Shown here piece by piece: positions 1-7,549 of a stretch of 20,120 nt of DNA. The position numbers and the translations under genes are program-made. The stretch's first letter is position 1, and each line of letters begins with the position of its first letter. The notes below the pieces were generated by a model, which did no database searches, was not told the origin of the DNA, and worked only from the letters and a program-made list of their open reading frames with translations. This DNA comes from JBDKTK01 sp039680225 (GTDB lineage Bacteria; Desulfobacterota; Syntrophia; Syntrophales; UBA4778): positions 1-20,120 of the forward strand of contig JBDKTK010000307.1 of assembly GCA_039680225.1 (NCBI GenBank). Direction: 5' to 3'.

Positions 1-792
1 CGCCTGGTACACGTACCAGGCCCCGGCCCGGGCCGCGAGGTCGAGGACTTCCTCGTCGTTCTCGATGGGGTGGCAGCACCATTTTTTCTTGAGCGGGATC
101 ATCTCCCGGAAGAGGTCCATCTCCCATCGCTTGTCCTGCGCGAGCGAATTGTCCACGATGAAGAGCCGGTTGTTCTCGATGCCCGCCATTTCCTCGACAA
201 CCCTGTCCAGCGGCCGGGGACGGAAATTCCTGCAGCCCAGGAAACTCGCGCAGCACGGATAGCAGTTGAACCGGCAGCCCCGCGAGGCATGGAACAGGTC
301 GAACATCTGGATGCCCTTGTAGTTGTACAGCTGTTTAGCGAGGATGTCCCGCCTTGCGGGCCCGATCAGCCGAGTATCGGGATAGTCCGATTGGTAATCA
401 TAGAGCCTGGCCAGTTTCCCGGATTCGAAATCCCGGACCACGCGGTCCATTTTCCCTTCCGCCTCGCCGAGGAAGACAGAGTCGGCATGCTTCATGGTCT
501 CTTCGGCGTGGAGCATTGTCGCTATCCCGCCGAAGATCACCTTTATCCCTCTTGCGCGGTAATGGTCGGCAATCTCCCAGCCGCGCTGGACCTGGCAGGT
601 CAGCATAACTGATATTCCCACGAGGTCGGCCGGGCTCGAAAAGTCTATCTCCTGCACATTTTCGTCGGTGAACTCGACTTCGACATGGTCCGGAAGGGAT
701 GCGGCAAAGACGACGGGGCCGTGGGGCGGCAGGTGGAATTCCGTCTGCCTCTCGAGTTTTTCCCATTTCGGATAAATCAATTTGAATTTCAC
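1..792 (-). CDS. B12-binding radical SAM protein (C-terminus cut by window edge)
   Basis: Leftward gene whose 3' end lies outside the window; 264 residues are visible. The start is a GTG at 790-792, five bases after the LolA stop, preceded by GAGG at nine bases. Residues about 25-125 look like a cobalamin-binding-type Rossmann domain (segment VIFGGIATM at about 85-93), without an obvious DxHxxG motif. A radical SAM domain follows, with the cluster motif CRFNCYPC (Cys173, Cys177, Cys180; C-x3-C-x2-C). Family members use S-adenosylmethionine and a 4Fe-4S cluster for radical chemistry, often methylation or rearrangement; the substrate cannot be read here. It is the last visible gene of the series headed by the ammonia-lyase, so a tailoring role in the same pathway is inferred. 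The family call is firm, the role is not. Confidence 0.85.
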   Translation of the reverse strand, partial: MKFKLIYPKWEKLERQTEFHLPPHGPVVFAASLPDHVEVEFTDENVQEIDFSSPADLVGISVMLTCQVQRGWEIADHYRARGIKVIFGGIATMLHAEETMKHADSVFLGEAEGKMDRVVRDFESGKLARLYDYQSDYPDTRLIGPARRDILAKQLYNYKGIQMFDLFHASRGCRFNCYPCCASFLGCRNFRPRPLDRVVEEMAGIENNRLFIVDNSLAQDKRWEMDLFREMIPLKKKWCCHPIENDEEVLDLAARAGAWYVYQA

Positions 793-796
793 TATT

Positions 797-1414
797 TTAT
801 TCCTCAACCCGGAAAGCTGCTTCGTCGATTTTCTTATTAAGTTCGACATTCCTGAATTCGAGCAGCGTTACGGTGTTTTCTTTTTCGTAAATCCTGATGC
901 TGTTCATGATGCCCGGCTTATCGGAGAGGGACATCTCTATCTTCCTGATGAATTCCGCAATGCTCTTTTGCCTGGGAGTGAGGACGATGATTTTCGGGCT
1001 CCCGGGCTTGAGGGCGGCCTTGAAATACTTGCTTTCGAAATTCCCGTTCATCCAGCCCGTTATCTCCTGGAACACCATGCCGCGGGACATCGAACCGCTG
1101 TCGGACACTGTTCTGTTCCCGTTCTTGTCGATGCTGTAGTGCAGCGATTTGCCCTTGTTTATAACCAGCACGTCTTTAAAGGGGCTGGTGTATTCCCATT
1201 TCATGCAGGAGGGCGCCTGGAAATACATGCGGCCTTCGGAGACAAGCGGCTTGGCGAGAATCGGGGTGGTTTTCTTCTGAACGAATTGGGCCTCCAGGCT
1301 CCTGACGCGGCCCAGGTCCCGCTTTATGTCGTCAAGCGTGTCCGCCCAGGCAATAAGACACAGGCACGCGGCAGATAATAGCAAACTGATTAAAATTTTT
1401 TTACTGAAAGACAC
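797..1414 (-). CDS. LolA-like outer membrane lipoprotein carrier family protein
   Basis: A 205-residue protein starting with GTG at 1412-1414, with GAGG eight bases upstream. Residues 1-24 form a Sec signal peptide (basic start, then a long hydrophobic run ending near IAWA|DT), so the mature protein is periplasmic. The body matches the LolA/DUF1571-type beta half-barrel: an early QFVQKK segment, then MYFQAPSCMKWEY at about 63-75, the usual 'fxxPxxmrWey' signature. Housekeeping LolA carries lipoproteins from inner to outer membrane. LolA-like proteins are also a standard member of aryl polyene and flexirubin clusters, where they are thought to help move the lipid product. Position between the ketoreductase and the B12 radical SAM gene favours that dedicated role over a housekeeping one (inference). 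The gap to the upstream gene is 72 bases, to the downstream gene four bases. Confidence 0.85.
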   Translation of the reverse strand: MSFSKKILISLLLSAACLCLIAWADTLDDIKRDLGRVRSLEAQFVQKKTTPILAKPLVSEGRMYFQAPSCMKWEYTSPFKDVLVINKGKSLHYSIDKNGNRTVSDSGSMSRGMVFQEITGWMNGNFESKYFKAALKPGSPKIIVLTPRQKSIAEFIRKIEMSLSDKPGIMNSIRIYEKENTVTLLEFRNVELNKKIDEAAFRVEE

Positions 1415-1486
1415 TCGCGATTCCTCAGGTTACACACTGGGGCGGGTCTCAGACCAGCCCCTGCGAAACAAAATTAAGTTTACAGC

Positions 1487-2215
1487 TCAATACATCCCGC
1501 CGTTGATTCCTATCACCTGCCCCGTTACGTACGACGCATCGTCCGAACAGAGGAACCGCACAACTTTCGCAACTTCCTCGGGGCGGCCGACCCTGCCCAT
1601 CGGGATCATCTGCTTGATCCTGTCCACCGGGGCGTCCTTGATCATCTCGCCGTCGATCAGGCCGGGAGCGACAACGTTCACACGGACGCCGAGCCTCGCC
1701 ACTTCGGAGGCTAGAGAGCGGCTCGCAGCGATCAGGCCCGCCTTGGCGGCGGAATAATTGACCTGCCCCCTGTTCCCGATCAATGCTGAAAGGGATGAGA
1801 CCGTGACCACCGACCCGCGCTTTTTCCGCAGCATCTTTTTGACCACGGGTTTGGTGATGTTATAGAAGCCTTTCAGGGAAGTGTCGATCACCGCGTCCCA
1901 GTCTTTCTCCGGCATCATGATGAAGAGCCCGTCGGCAACCACGCCGGCGTTGTTGACCAGGACTTCGATATCGTCATGACGGGAAAGGATCTGCTCCATG
2001 CTGGCCGCGCACTCTTTCGAGTCCCGCACGTCGAACCGGTACATCTCTCCGTCGCTGCCGGCTGCCCTGATGGCTTCCAGCGTCTCCGCGGCAGCCGCGT
2101 CATTGGCCCTGTAATTCATGATGATGAAGTACCCGGCTTTCGCCAGCTCCAGCGAGATCGCCCGGCCGATGCCGCGCCCGGCCCCCGTCACCATGGCGGA
2201 TTTATGTTCTGCCAT
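1487..2215 (-). CDS. FabG-type 3-oxoacyl-ACP reductase (ketoreductase)
   Basis: A 242-residue short-chain dehydrogenase/reductase, the usual FabG length. The cofactor motif TGAGRGIG is at 10-17, NNAG at 88-91, and the catalytic set is Ser141, Tyr154, Lys158 (NYSAAKAG). The C-terminus ends with the normal SDR pattern (YVTGQVIGINGGMY). The ATG is preceded by AGGGGAACAGAA, a strong ribosome binding site. FabG enzymes reduce the 3-keto group on an ACP-bound chain with NADPH; in aryl polyene pathways this step precedes dehydration in each extension round. Neighbours are a thioesterase upstream (48-base gap) and LolA downstream. A dedicated pathway reductase is inferred from context, since FabG also serves ordinary fatty acid synthesis. 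Confidence 0.92.
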   Translation of the reverse strand: MAEHKSAMVTGAGRGIGRAISLELAKAGYFIIMNYRANDAAAAETLEAIRAAGSDGEMYRFDVRDSKECAASMEQILSRHDDIEVLVNNAGVVADGLFIMMPEKDWDAVIDTSLKGFYNITKPVVKKMLRKKRGSVVTVSSLSALIGNRGQVNYSAAKAGLIAASRSLASEVARLGVRVNVVAPGLIDGEMIKDAPVDRIKQMIPMGRVGRPEEVAKVVRFLCSDDASYVTGQVIGINGGMY

Positions 2216-2263
2216 TTCTGTTCCCCTGTTTGAGAAATTTAGTTTTCGCTGAAAGCAATCAAA

Positions 2264-2683
2264 TCACGCTTCGAGGAGGACCCGCACCTCTTCGGGTATC
2301 AGCATCAGCATTTCCATTTCCGGCACTTTCACCGCGACCTGCTCGCTCCTGCCCTTGGCGCAGATCTTCGCATCCGATTTGAGCCGGACCTCGAAATCCA
2401 CGATGATCTTGTATTTCGCTTCGACGAGCGTGGCCCTGCAGATTATCACGTCCTTGTGGCGGAGCGGGAAAACATGCTTCACCGAGGTTTTGATGATCGG
2501 GTAAATATGTCTCGTCTTTTCATACAGGCCGAAGAGGTCCACGCCCAGGCTGTCAAACAGCGCCCCCCGGGCGTCGTCCATGTACTTGAGGTAATTGCCG
2601 TGCCAGACGATCTGCATCGGGTCCAGGTCATAGAAAGGGACCGTCATTTCCAGTTCTATGCTCTTTTTTCTTTTCTCAGGCAT
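2264..2683 (-). CDS. 4HBT/YbgC-type hotdog thioesterase (first copy)
   Basis: A 139-residue single hotdog domain. The active-site segment is FYDLDPMQIVWHGNY (17-31), matching the 'DxDxxgxVxHxNY' pattern of 4-hydroxybenzoyl-CoA thioesterase and YbgC proteins; Asp19 or Asp21 is the likely catalytic acid, and His28-Gly-Asn-Tyr the conserved turn. These enzymes hydrolyse acyl-CoA or acyl-ACP thioesters. The ATG (2681-2683) lies inside the last codons of the ammonia-lyase gene, giving an eight-base overlap, so translation is probably coupled. Single-hotdog thioesterases of this kind occur in aryl polyene clusters. It differs clearly from the second hotdog gene at 7050-7547, so the two probably handle different intermediates. 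A dehydratase role cannot be excluded from sequence alone, although the motif is that of a thioesterase. Confidence 0.88.
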   Translation of the reverse strand: MPEKRKKSIELEMTVPFYDLDPMQIVWHGNYLKYMDDARGALFDSLGVDLFGLYEKTRHIYPIIKTSVKHVFPLRHKDVIICRATLVEAKYKIIVDFEVRLKSDAKICAKGRSEQVAVKVPEMEMLMLIPEEVRVLLEA

Positions 2684-4250
2684 TTTTCAGACAGAACAGG
2701 TCGGTATTCGCGATGACGCCGGCAATCCGGTTGATGTCGCTGTCAAGCGGCCGGTCCTCCAGGACGGCGGGCGAGAGGTTGCGGACCGCCTTGTAGACGG
2801 AAAGCAATGCGGGACGCGAATCGATGTCCTGCCGGGCATCGCAGCCCTGGGCGGCAGCCATCAGGTGGATGGCGGTTGTCCTTTCGACGAGCTCGCAGAT
2901 CCTCGCCGCGTCTCTTGCCGCGATCGTGCCCATGCTGACCTTGTCCTGGTTGTGCGATTCCGTCGAGCGCGAGAAAGAGCCCGCCGGCATCGTCAATTTC
3001 AGCGCTTCGGCTGCCAATGCGGAAGATGATATGGAAAGGGCCTTGAACCCGTGATTGAAAAGTCTCCTCTCGTCCTGCGCAAGGACGAGATCGGCCGGAA
3101 GCCCCCTGTTCACATGCGAATTCACCAGGATGGCCACCTGCCTGTCGGACATGTCCGCCGCCGAGGCCAGCGCCATCTTGAGGGCGTCCATTGCAAACGC
3201 GATGTGCCCGCCGTAGAAATTGCCGGTAGTCAGGACCTCCCCGGTCTGCGGTTCGAGCAGCGGATTGTCGTTCGCGCTGTTTGCTTCGGTCTTGACCCAT
3301 TCGGTGATCCATTGCAGGGAATCGATGAGCACCCCGAGCATGTGCGGAACGCACCTGATTGAATAAGGGTCCTGCAGCGTTTCCGGGGCGTCGGCTTCCA
3401 GCCTGGCTGCATTCCCGTTGCTCTTCAGAAGACACCGGAGCTTTGCCGCTATCTCGGCCTGTCCGGCATGCGGCTTGGCGTTGAAGATCGTGGGATGGAA
3501 ATGGAGCGCCTTTCCCCTCAGGGCATGGATGCTCAGGGCCGAGGCGCAGACGGCCGCATCCGCTATCCGGCGGGCGCGGATCGCCGCGATCACGGCAACC
3601 CCCGTCATTACGGAGGTCCCGTTGACGAGCGATATCGGCTCCTTGGGCTTGAATTTGTAGGGTTTGAGACCTGTGTCCTTCAGAGCGGCGGCTGCCGTTG
3701 TCCTCCTGCCTTTATAAAAAACCTCCCTTTGGCCGTTCAGGCATGCGGCTATGTACGACATGGGCGTCAGGTCCCCCGATGCGCCGACCGAGCCCTCGCA
3801 GGGCACAACCGGCGTAATGCCGTAGTTCAGGAAGGCGGCCATCTGCTTCAGAAGCTCAAGGGAAACCCCCGAATACCCGCGGGACAGGCAAAGCAGGCGG
3901 CAGAGCATGGCTGCCCGGGTTTCCTTGATGCCGAAAGGCTCGCCGGTGCCGCATCCATGGAAGCGCAGCAAGTGATCGCCGTTGTCCAGGGCCGTTTTCA
4001 TGGACATGCGCTTGGAGCAGGATTTCCCAAACCCCGTCGTGACGCCGTAGACCGGTATCCCGTTTTCAAGGGCATTCATGAGCAGCTTGCGGCTGTGCTC
4101 TATTTTCTTCATGAATGCGGGATTTGAGCTGATTTCGATTTTTGCCGCGCCGGTTGCCACGGCATAGATGCCGTCCAGGTCTATTTCACTCTCGCCGACC
4201 GTGATCCCGGCATCGGCGCTCTCTGCCGCTTTTAATTTATGTGTTGCCAT
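2676..4250 (-). CDS. Aromatic amino acid ammonia-lyase (HAL/PAL/TAL family)
   Basis: A 524-residue lyase of usual family length. The electrophilic MIO prosthetic group forms from Ala157-Ser158-Gly159 (SVGASGDLTP). The N-terminal catalytic loop YGVTTGFG is at 68-75. The substrate-selectivity position before GCGTG reads Phe97-His98: neither the Ser-His usual in histidine lyases nor the His-Leu of the Rhodobacter tyrosine lyase. The family removes ammonia from His, Phe or Tyr; in aryl polyene and flexirubin clusters it supplies the cinnamate or coumarate starter, and the adjacent ligase suggests the same here. No other histidine-degradation genes are nearby, which argues against catabolic HutH. 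It is the first gene of a leftward series; the ATG has CAGGA seven bases upstream and a plausible promoter beyond it. Family confidence is high; Tyr versus Phe is unresolved. Confidence 0.93.
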   Translation of the reverse strand: MATHKLKAAESADAGITVGESEIDLDGIYAVATGAAKIEISSNPAFMKKIEHSRKLLMNALENGIPVYGVTTGFGKSCSKRMSMKTALDNGDHLLRFHGCGTGEPFGIKETRAAMLCRLLCLSRGYSGVSLELLKQMAAFLNYGITPVVPCEGSVGASGDLTPMSYIAACLNGQREVFYKGRRTTAAAALKDTGLKPYKFKPKEPISLVNGTSVMTGVAVIAAIRARRIADAAVCASALSIHALRGKALHFHPTIFNAKPHAGQAEIAAKLRCLLKSNGNAARLEADAPETLQDPYSIRCVPHMLGVLIDSLQWITEWVKTEANSANDNPLLEPQTGEVLTTGNFYGGHIAFAMDALKMALASAADMSDRQVAILVNSHVNRGLPADLVLAQDERRLFNHGFKALSISSSALAAEALKLTMPAGSFSRSTESHNQDKVSMGTIAARDAARICELVERTTAIHLMAAAQGCDARQDIDSRPALLSVYKAVRNLSPAVLEDRPLDSDINRIAGVIANTDLFCLKNA

Positions 4251-4299
4251 TTGATATCCTGATGATGTCCCGAAATCCGGGGAAATTGCTTAAGCGCGG

Positions 4300-4328
4300 A
4301 ATATATAGAATTATGCCTCTTTTCACAA
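4300..4328 (-). promoter_or_regulatory. Candidate sigma-70 promoter of the ammonia-lyase operon
   Basis: Reading the minus strand, a -35-like TTGTGA (4328-4323) and a -10-like TATATT (4305-4300) are separated by 17 bases. Transcription would begin near 4293, leaving about 43 bases before the lyase start. Position in a divergent intergenic region supports the call; the match is by eye. Confidence 0.45.
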
Positions 4329-4373
4329 GCCCCTTATGAACAGGGTGTTTGCCCGGTTTATGAGTCAGTCGGG

Positions 4374-4402
4374 TTGACTTTGAAGCCAAGCTGCGCTACT
4401 TT
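4374..4402 (+). promoter_or_regulatory. Candidate sigma-70 promoter of the AMP ligase gene
   Basis: TTGACT (4374-4379) and TACTTT (4397-4402) are separated by 17 bases, 24 bases before the ligase ATG. The -35 is a five-of-six match; the -10 is weak. It would give a short leader that includes the binding site AAAGG five bases before the start. Confidence 0.35.
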
Positions 4403-4426
4403 TCCCGGCCAGTAAGAAAGGCGGTC

Positions 4427-5776
4427 ATGAAAAGGGAAATTACAGGCTTTTACAAGTCGTTTACCGGTCAACCTCTCGATTTAAAGCGGGATTACATCCT
4501 TTCGGGATGCAGCCGTGAGGATTTATTCCATTTGGCCGGAGAAATCAAGGATGCCTTCGCCGGGCGCATTGCCGGCCGCAAAGCGTGCGTCTGTTCGGAT
4601 AAAAAGGAAATCGTCATGGCCGCAATCCTGGCGTCCCTGGCGGGCGGCCCTGAACTTATAATCCCCCACGCGCTTTCGGCGCCGGTCATCGGAGACATTT
4701 TGAAATCGCTGGACTGCCTGCTGGTGGCCGAAGCCGGCGGGGAGAGCCCGTTTCCCGGGGAAACCATCTTCCTTGAGGGCGCAAAACGGTCCATGCCCCT
4801 TCCGTCCCTGTCTCTTGACCCGGACCGCACGATGCTTTCCCTGTTCACGGGCGGCTCGACGGGCAAGCCGAAGGTATGGCAAAAGACCGCGCGCAATCTC
4901 TTCGGGGAAGCGAAGCACCTCGTCGATAAGTTCGGGATTTCCGGCAACGACCTGGTCCTTTCAACGGTCCCGCCCCGGCACATATACGGCCTGCTCTTTT
5001 CGGTGCTGGTCCCCTTTGTATCGGGCGCCCCGGTGATAGGCGAAACAGCTGCCTTCCCGGGCGAGATAATCTCCGCTGTCGACCGGCACCGGGCGACTGT
5101 GCTGGTGAGCGTGCCCATCCATTACAGGGTTTTGAAAGCGGCGGACTTCCGGATGCCTTCCCTCAGGACGGCCTTTTCCTCGGCCGGCGCCCTTGCGAAG
5201 GAGGACGCGGATTATTTCTACAGCAAGACCGGCATAGCCGTTAACGAGATTTACGGCTCCACGGAAACAGGGGGAGTTGCCACGCGGCGGCTTGCCCTGG
5301 GTGAAGAGACCCTGACGCCGTTTGAAAACGTCAACTTCAGGATCGATAAAGGCGTGCTGAAAATCAAATCGGAATTCATCTCGCCGGACCTGCCGAAAGA
5401 TGCCAACGGTTTCTTCACGACCTCCGACCGTGTCCGGAAAGAGGGGGCCGGCTTTGCCCTGCTCGGGCGCGTCGACGACATCGTGAAAGTGGCCGGCAAA
5501 AGGGTGGACCTCGCGGAAATCCAGCAGGTAATTAAAAAGATAGCGGGCGTCAGCGATGCGAGGATATTCGCGGTCCGTTCCCGGAACGGCCGCCAGAACG
5601 AGATCGCGGCCCTCATTGCGGGCAGCATAGAGGAGGCAAAGCTCAGGGCCGGTATCAGCAGGGCCCTCGAACCGCATTGCCTGCCCCGCCGCATCAAGAT
5701 AGTCCACAGGCTTCCCAGCCTGCCTACCGGAAAGCTGGACAGGGAGCATATCGAGAAGATATTCAATCAGGACTGA
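4427..5776 (+). CDS. AMP-forming aryl/acyl ligase (ANL superfamily)
   Basis: A 449-residue adenylating enzyme, somewhat short for the family. Core motifs are present in order: P-loop A3 TGGSTGKPK (141-149), A5 EIYGSTETGG (274-283), TSD (332-334), the hinge motif GRVDDIVKVAGKRV (347-360), and the A10 motif PTGKLDRE with catalytic Lys436. It should activate a carboxylic acid as an acyl-adenylate and pass it to CoA or to an ACP phosphopantetheine. Similar short AMP ligases sit beside the ammonia-lyase in aryl polyene loci, where they load the aryl starter on an ACP; that role is inferred here. It is the only biosynthetic gene on the plus strand, divergent from the lyase and overlapping the convergent PlsY-like gene by ten bases. 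AAAGG precedes the ATG by five bases. Confidence 0.9.
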   Translation: MKREITGFYKSFTGQPLDLKRDYILSGCSREDLFHLAGEIKDAFAGRIAGRKACVCSDKKEIVMAAILASLAGGPELIIPHALSAPVIGDILKSLDCLLVAEAGGESPFPGETIFLEGAKRSMPLPSLSLDPDRTMLSLFTGGSTGKPKVWQKTARNLFGEAKHLVDKFGISGNDLVLSTVPPRHIYGLLFSVLVPFVSGAPVIGETAAFPGEIISAVDRHRATVLVSVPIHYRVLKAADFRMPSLRTAFSSAGALAKEDADYFYSKTGIAVNEIYGSTETGGVATRRLALGEETLTPFENVNFRIDKGVLKIKSEFISPDLPKDANGFFTTSDRVRKEGAGFALLGRVDDIVKVAGKRVDLAEIQQVIKKIAGVSDARIFAVRSRNGRQNEIAALIAGSIEEAKLRAGISRALEPHCLPRRIKIVHRLPSLPTGKLDREHIEKIFNQD

Positions 5777-6366
5777 GCGTTTGCTTTTTCAGGACCGGGC
5801 GCGAGAAGAGCCCTGATATTGGCCTGATGGCTGTAGACTATCAGGACCACCGTGGCAGCAGTTCCCGCAATGGCCGGGAAATTATATCCGCAGGCCATGA
5901 CCATCCCCGCCGCAATTATCCCGACCATGAAGAACGAGGCGATGAAGGGAATGCGCGAAACCGCGTAAACCGCCACCCAGGCCGCCGCGGAGAGCGCCGC
6001 GAGAAGCGGGGAGATTATTATGCTGAAACCGAGATAGCCGGCCACGCCTTTGCCGCCGCGGAACTGATGGAAGCACGGGAAGCGGTTCCCGGCCACGAGG
6101 GCGAGGCCTGTCAGGGGTATCTGTTCCGGTTCGAGGAAGCACAGGGCCGCTATCGAGACGGCCATGGCCTTAAAAAGATCAAGGACCAGGACCAGTGAGG
6201 CCCACGCCGGGCCTGCCTGGCGGTAAACGTTGACGACTCCGGGATTTCCGCTGAAGGCGTCCCTCGGGTCGTTGAGGCCTTTAAACCGGAAAGCGATTAT
6301 TGCAAAATTGACCGATCCGGCGAGGTATGCGAAAGCGGATGTCAGCAGGAGTGCAAGCACAGGCAT
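5767..6366 (-). CDS. PlsY-like membrane acyltransferase
   Basis: A 199-residue integral membrane protein with several hydrophobic segments. PlsY transfers an acyl group from acyl-phosphate to glycerol-3-phosphate. Family motifs are recognisable but altered: SGNPGVVNVYR (39-49, usually SGNxGATNxxR), GNRFP at 93-97 where the family normally has GHxFP, and an intact GGKGVA at 104-109. The ATG at 6364-6366 lies one base after the upstream lipoprotein stop and follows GTGGA; an upstream start at 6489 would only translate the lipoprotein gene in another frame. Location at the end of the ketosynthase series suggests it joins the pathway product to a polar head group, the place filled by an unrelated acyltransferase in known aryl polyene loci (inference). 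Alternatively it is the ordinary phospholipid enzyme. Confidence 0.82.
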   Translation of the reverse strand: MPVLALLLTSAFAYLAGSVNFAIIAFRFKGLNDPRDAFSGNPGVVNVYRQAGPAWASLVLVLDLFKAMAVSIAALCFLEPEQIPLTGLALVAGNRFPCFHQFRGGKGVAGYLGFSIIISPLLAALSAAAWVAVYAVSRIPFIASFFMVGIIAAGMVMACGYNFPAIAGTAATVVLIVYSHQANIRALLAPGPEKANAQS

Positions 6367-6367
6367 T

Positions 6368-6934
6368 TCAATTCCACACTTTTTTGAAATCGGGGTCCAT
6401 GAGGACGGCCGTAATTGCCTTATCGACCATGGCGTAAGCGCGCTTTTCCAGTCTGGCCGGATCAGTTTGGCTATACGGCTCCATGTCAACAGCGTAAAGT
6501 TTCTGAAGCATTGTGTGCCCGTCCCGCGTCACTATCACCCGGAATTCAAATCTCATGTCGTTCAATTCAGTAACGGTCAACTTGAACTCCGGAATATTGG
6601 CCGGAAACGCCTCATCCTCAAGGACGCGCATTCCCACACGGCGGAAACCGTCCCGGAAGCAGGACCGGAAGTACGAACCGAGATGGGCCTGCTGAGATGT
6701 ATAAGCCGTCTTCAGGCCGGTGCTGTAGTAGGAGAACACGTCGGTTTTTTCCGCGCTGTTGGTAAAACTGATCAGGTTGATCTGTCTCCCCCTGTAATCG
6801 CTGAATTGAGAGGTTGAAAATGAAGGGGTGTACCGGGCCTGGTTTATTGCAACCGTGCGTTGGATGCCGCACCCCGCAAGCAGGGCCGGAAGGACAATGA
6901 ACATCGAAGCGGCAAGAAATCTTTTATATTTCAA
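6368..6934 (-). CDS. Envelope lipoprotein of unknown family
   Basis: A 188-residue protein taken to start at a TTG (6932-6934), because AAAGG lies six bases upstream and the resulting N-terminus is a clean lipoprotein signal: MKYKRF, a hydrophobic run, then LLAGC with lipidated Cys22 followed by Gly. The open frame extends further upstream (to 7006) but that part is Cys-rich and unlike a signal peptide. The mature part has a TSQQAHLGSYFRSCFRDGF helix-like segment and a beta-rich middle, a layout seen in small lipoproteins such as YajG or PqiC, but I cannot assign a family. It sits between the second thioesterase (115-base gap) and the PlsY-like gene, so it may assist delivery of the product to the outer membrane (inference). 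Confidence 0.72.
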   Translation of the reverse strand: MKYKRFLAASMFIVLPALLAGCGIQRTVAINQARYTPSFSTSQFSDYRGRQINLISFTNSAEKTDVFSYYSTGLKTAYTSQQAHLGSYFRSCFRDGFRRVGMRVLEDEAFPANIPEFKLTVTELNDMRFEFRVIVTRDGHTMLQKLYAVDMEPYSQTDPARLEKRAYAMVDKAITAVLMDPDFKKVWN

Positions 6935-6940
6935 AGCAAA

Positions 6941-6945
6941 CCTTT
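6941..6945 (-). promoter_or_regulatory. Ribosome binding site that fixes the TTG start of the lipoprotein gene
   Basis: AAAGG on the minus strand, six bases before the TTG at 6934. No ATG in this frame gives both a complete signal peptide and a binding site at proper distance. Confidence 0.55.
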
Positions 6946-7049
6946 CGCACAAATGACAATATTGGGTTTCAGAATTTACAAGACATTTACATTTCGGGCG
7001 CAGCAAAAGTCAAATCTTATATTTGGGAATTGCCCCGGCATTATTTGTT

Positions 7050-7547
7050 TCAGGCGGGAAATGTCTTCCAGAGGAGCACGGTCTTGGCGTCCACGGCCAC
7101 GGGTCTCCCCGAGGCATTCAGGGCGCAGTGCCTGGTAAACCCCTTGCATACTATCTTTTGGGTCTCGCTGTGGATTATCAGGTAGTCAAAACGCAGGCGC
7201 ACCCTCTCCAGTTCGGCCGGCCGGGTAAAGATGTAAATGGAGTCATCATAGCGCAGCGCCTGGTAAAATTGTATCCCCAGGTCGATGACCGGGTAGATGT
7301 AACCGTCTTCCTCGACCTCCTTGTACGGGTAGCCCGTGTCGCGCATGAGGGTTGCCCTCCCCAGTTCGAAATACCGCAGGTAATTGGAATGGTACACCAC
7401 GCTTGACCTGTCCGTGTCGGCATAGAGCGTCCTTGTCTCGCACCTGTGCCATACCAGCTCTCCGACGGAATCCCTGTAATATGGGAAATTGACCCCTTTG
7501 ATGTCTCTGATTTGCAGGACCTCGGGCTTGAACGGTTTCGGCAGCAT
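7050..7547 (-). CDS. 4HBT/YbgC-type hotdog thioesterase (second copy)
   Basis: A 165-residue hotdog protein. The active-site signature DTDRSSVVYHSNYLRYFE starts at Asp44 and includes His53-Ser-Asn-Tyr, the classical 'DTDxxgvVYHxNYlryfE' of acyl-CoA thioesterases. About 35 residues precede the domain, so the protein is longer than the family minimum. The ATG lies two bases after the ketosynthase stop, with AAGGGAG seven bases upstream, partly inside the ketosynthase gene, so the two are surely cotranslated. The longer open frame reaching to 8495 is only the overlap of this frame with the ketosynthase. A role in releasing or proofreading ACP-bound intermediates is inferred. It is not close in sequence to the thioesterase at 2264-2683. 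Confidence 0.88.
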   Translation of the reverse strand: MLPKPFKPEVLQIRDIKGVNFPYYRDSVGELVWHRCETRTLYADTDRSSVVYHSNYLRYFELGRATLMRDTGYPYKEVEEDGYIYPVIDLGIQFYQALRYDDSIYIFTRPAELERVRLRFDYLIIHSETQKIVCKGFTRHCALNASGRPVAVDAKTVLLWKTFPA

Positions 7548-7549
7548 AA

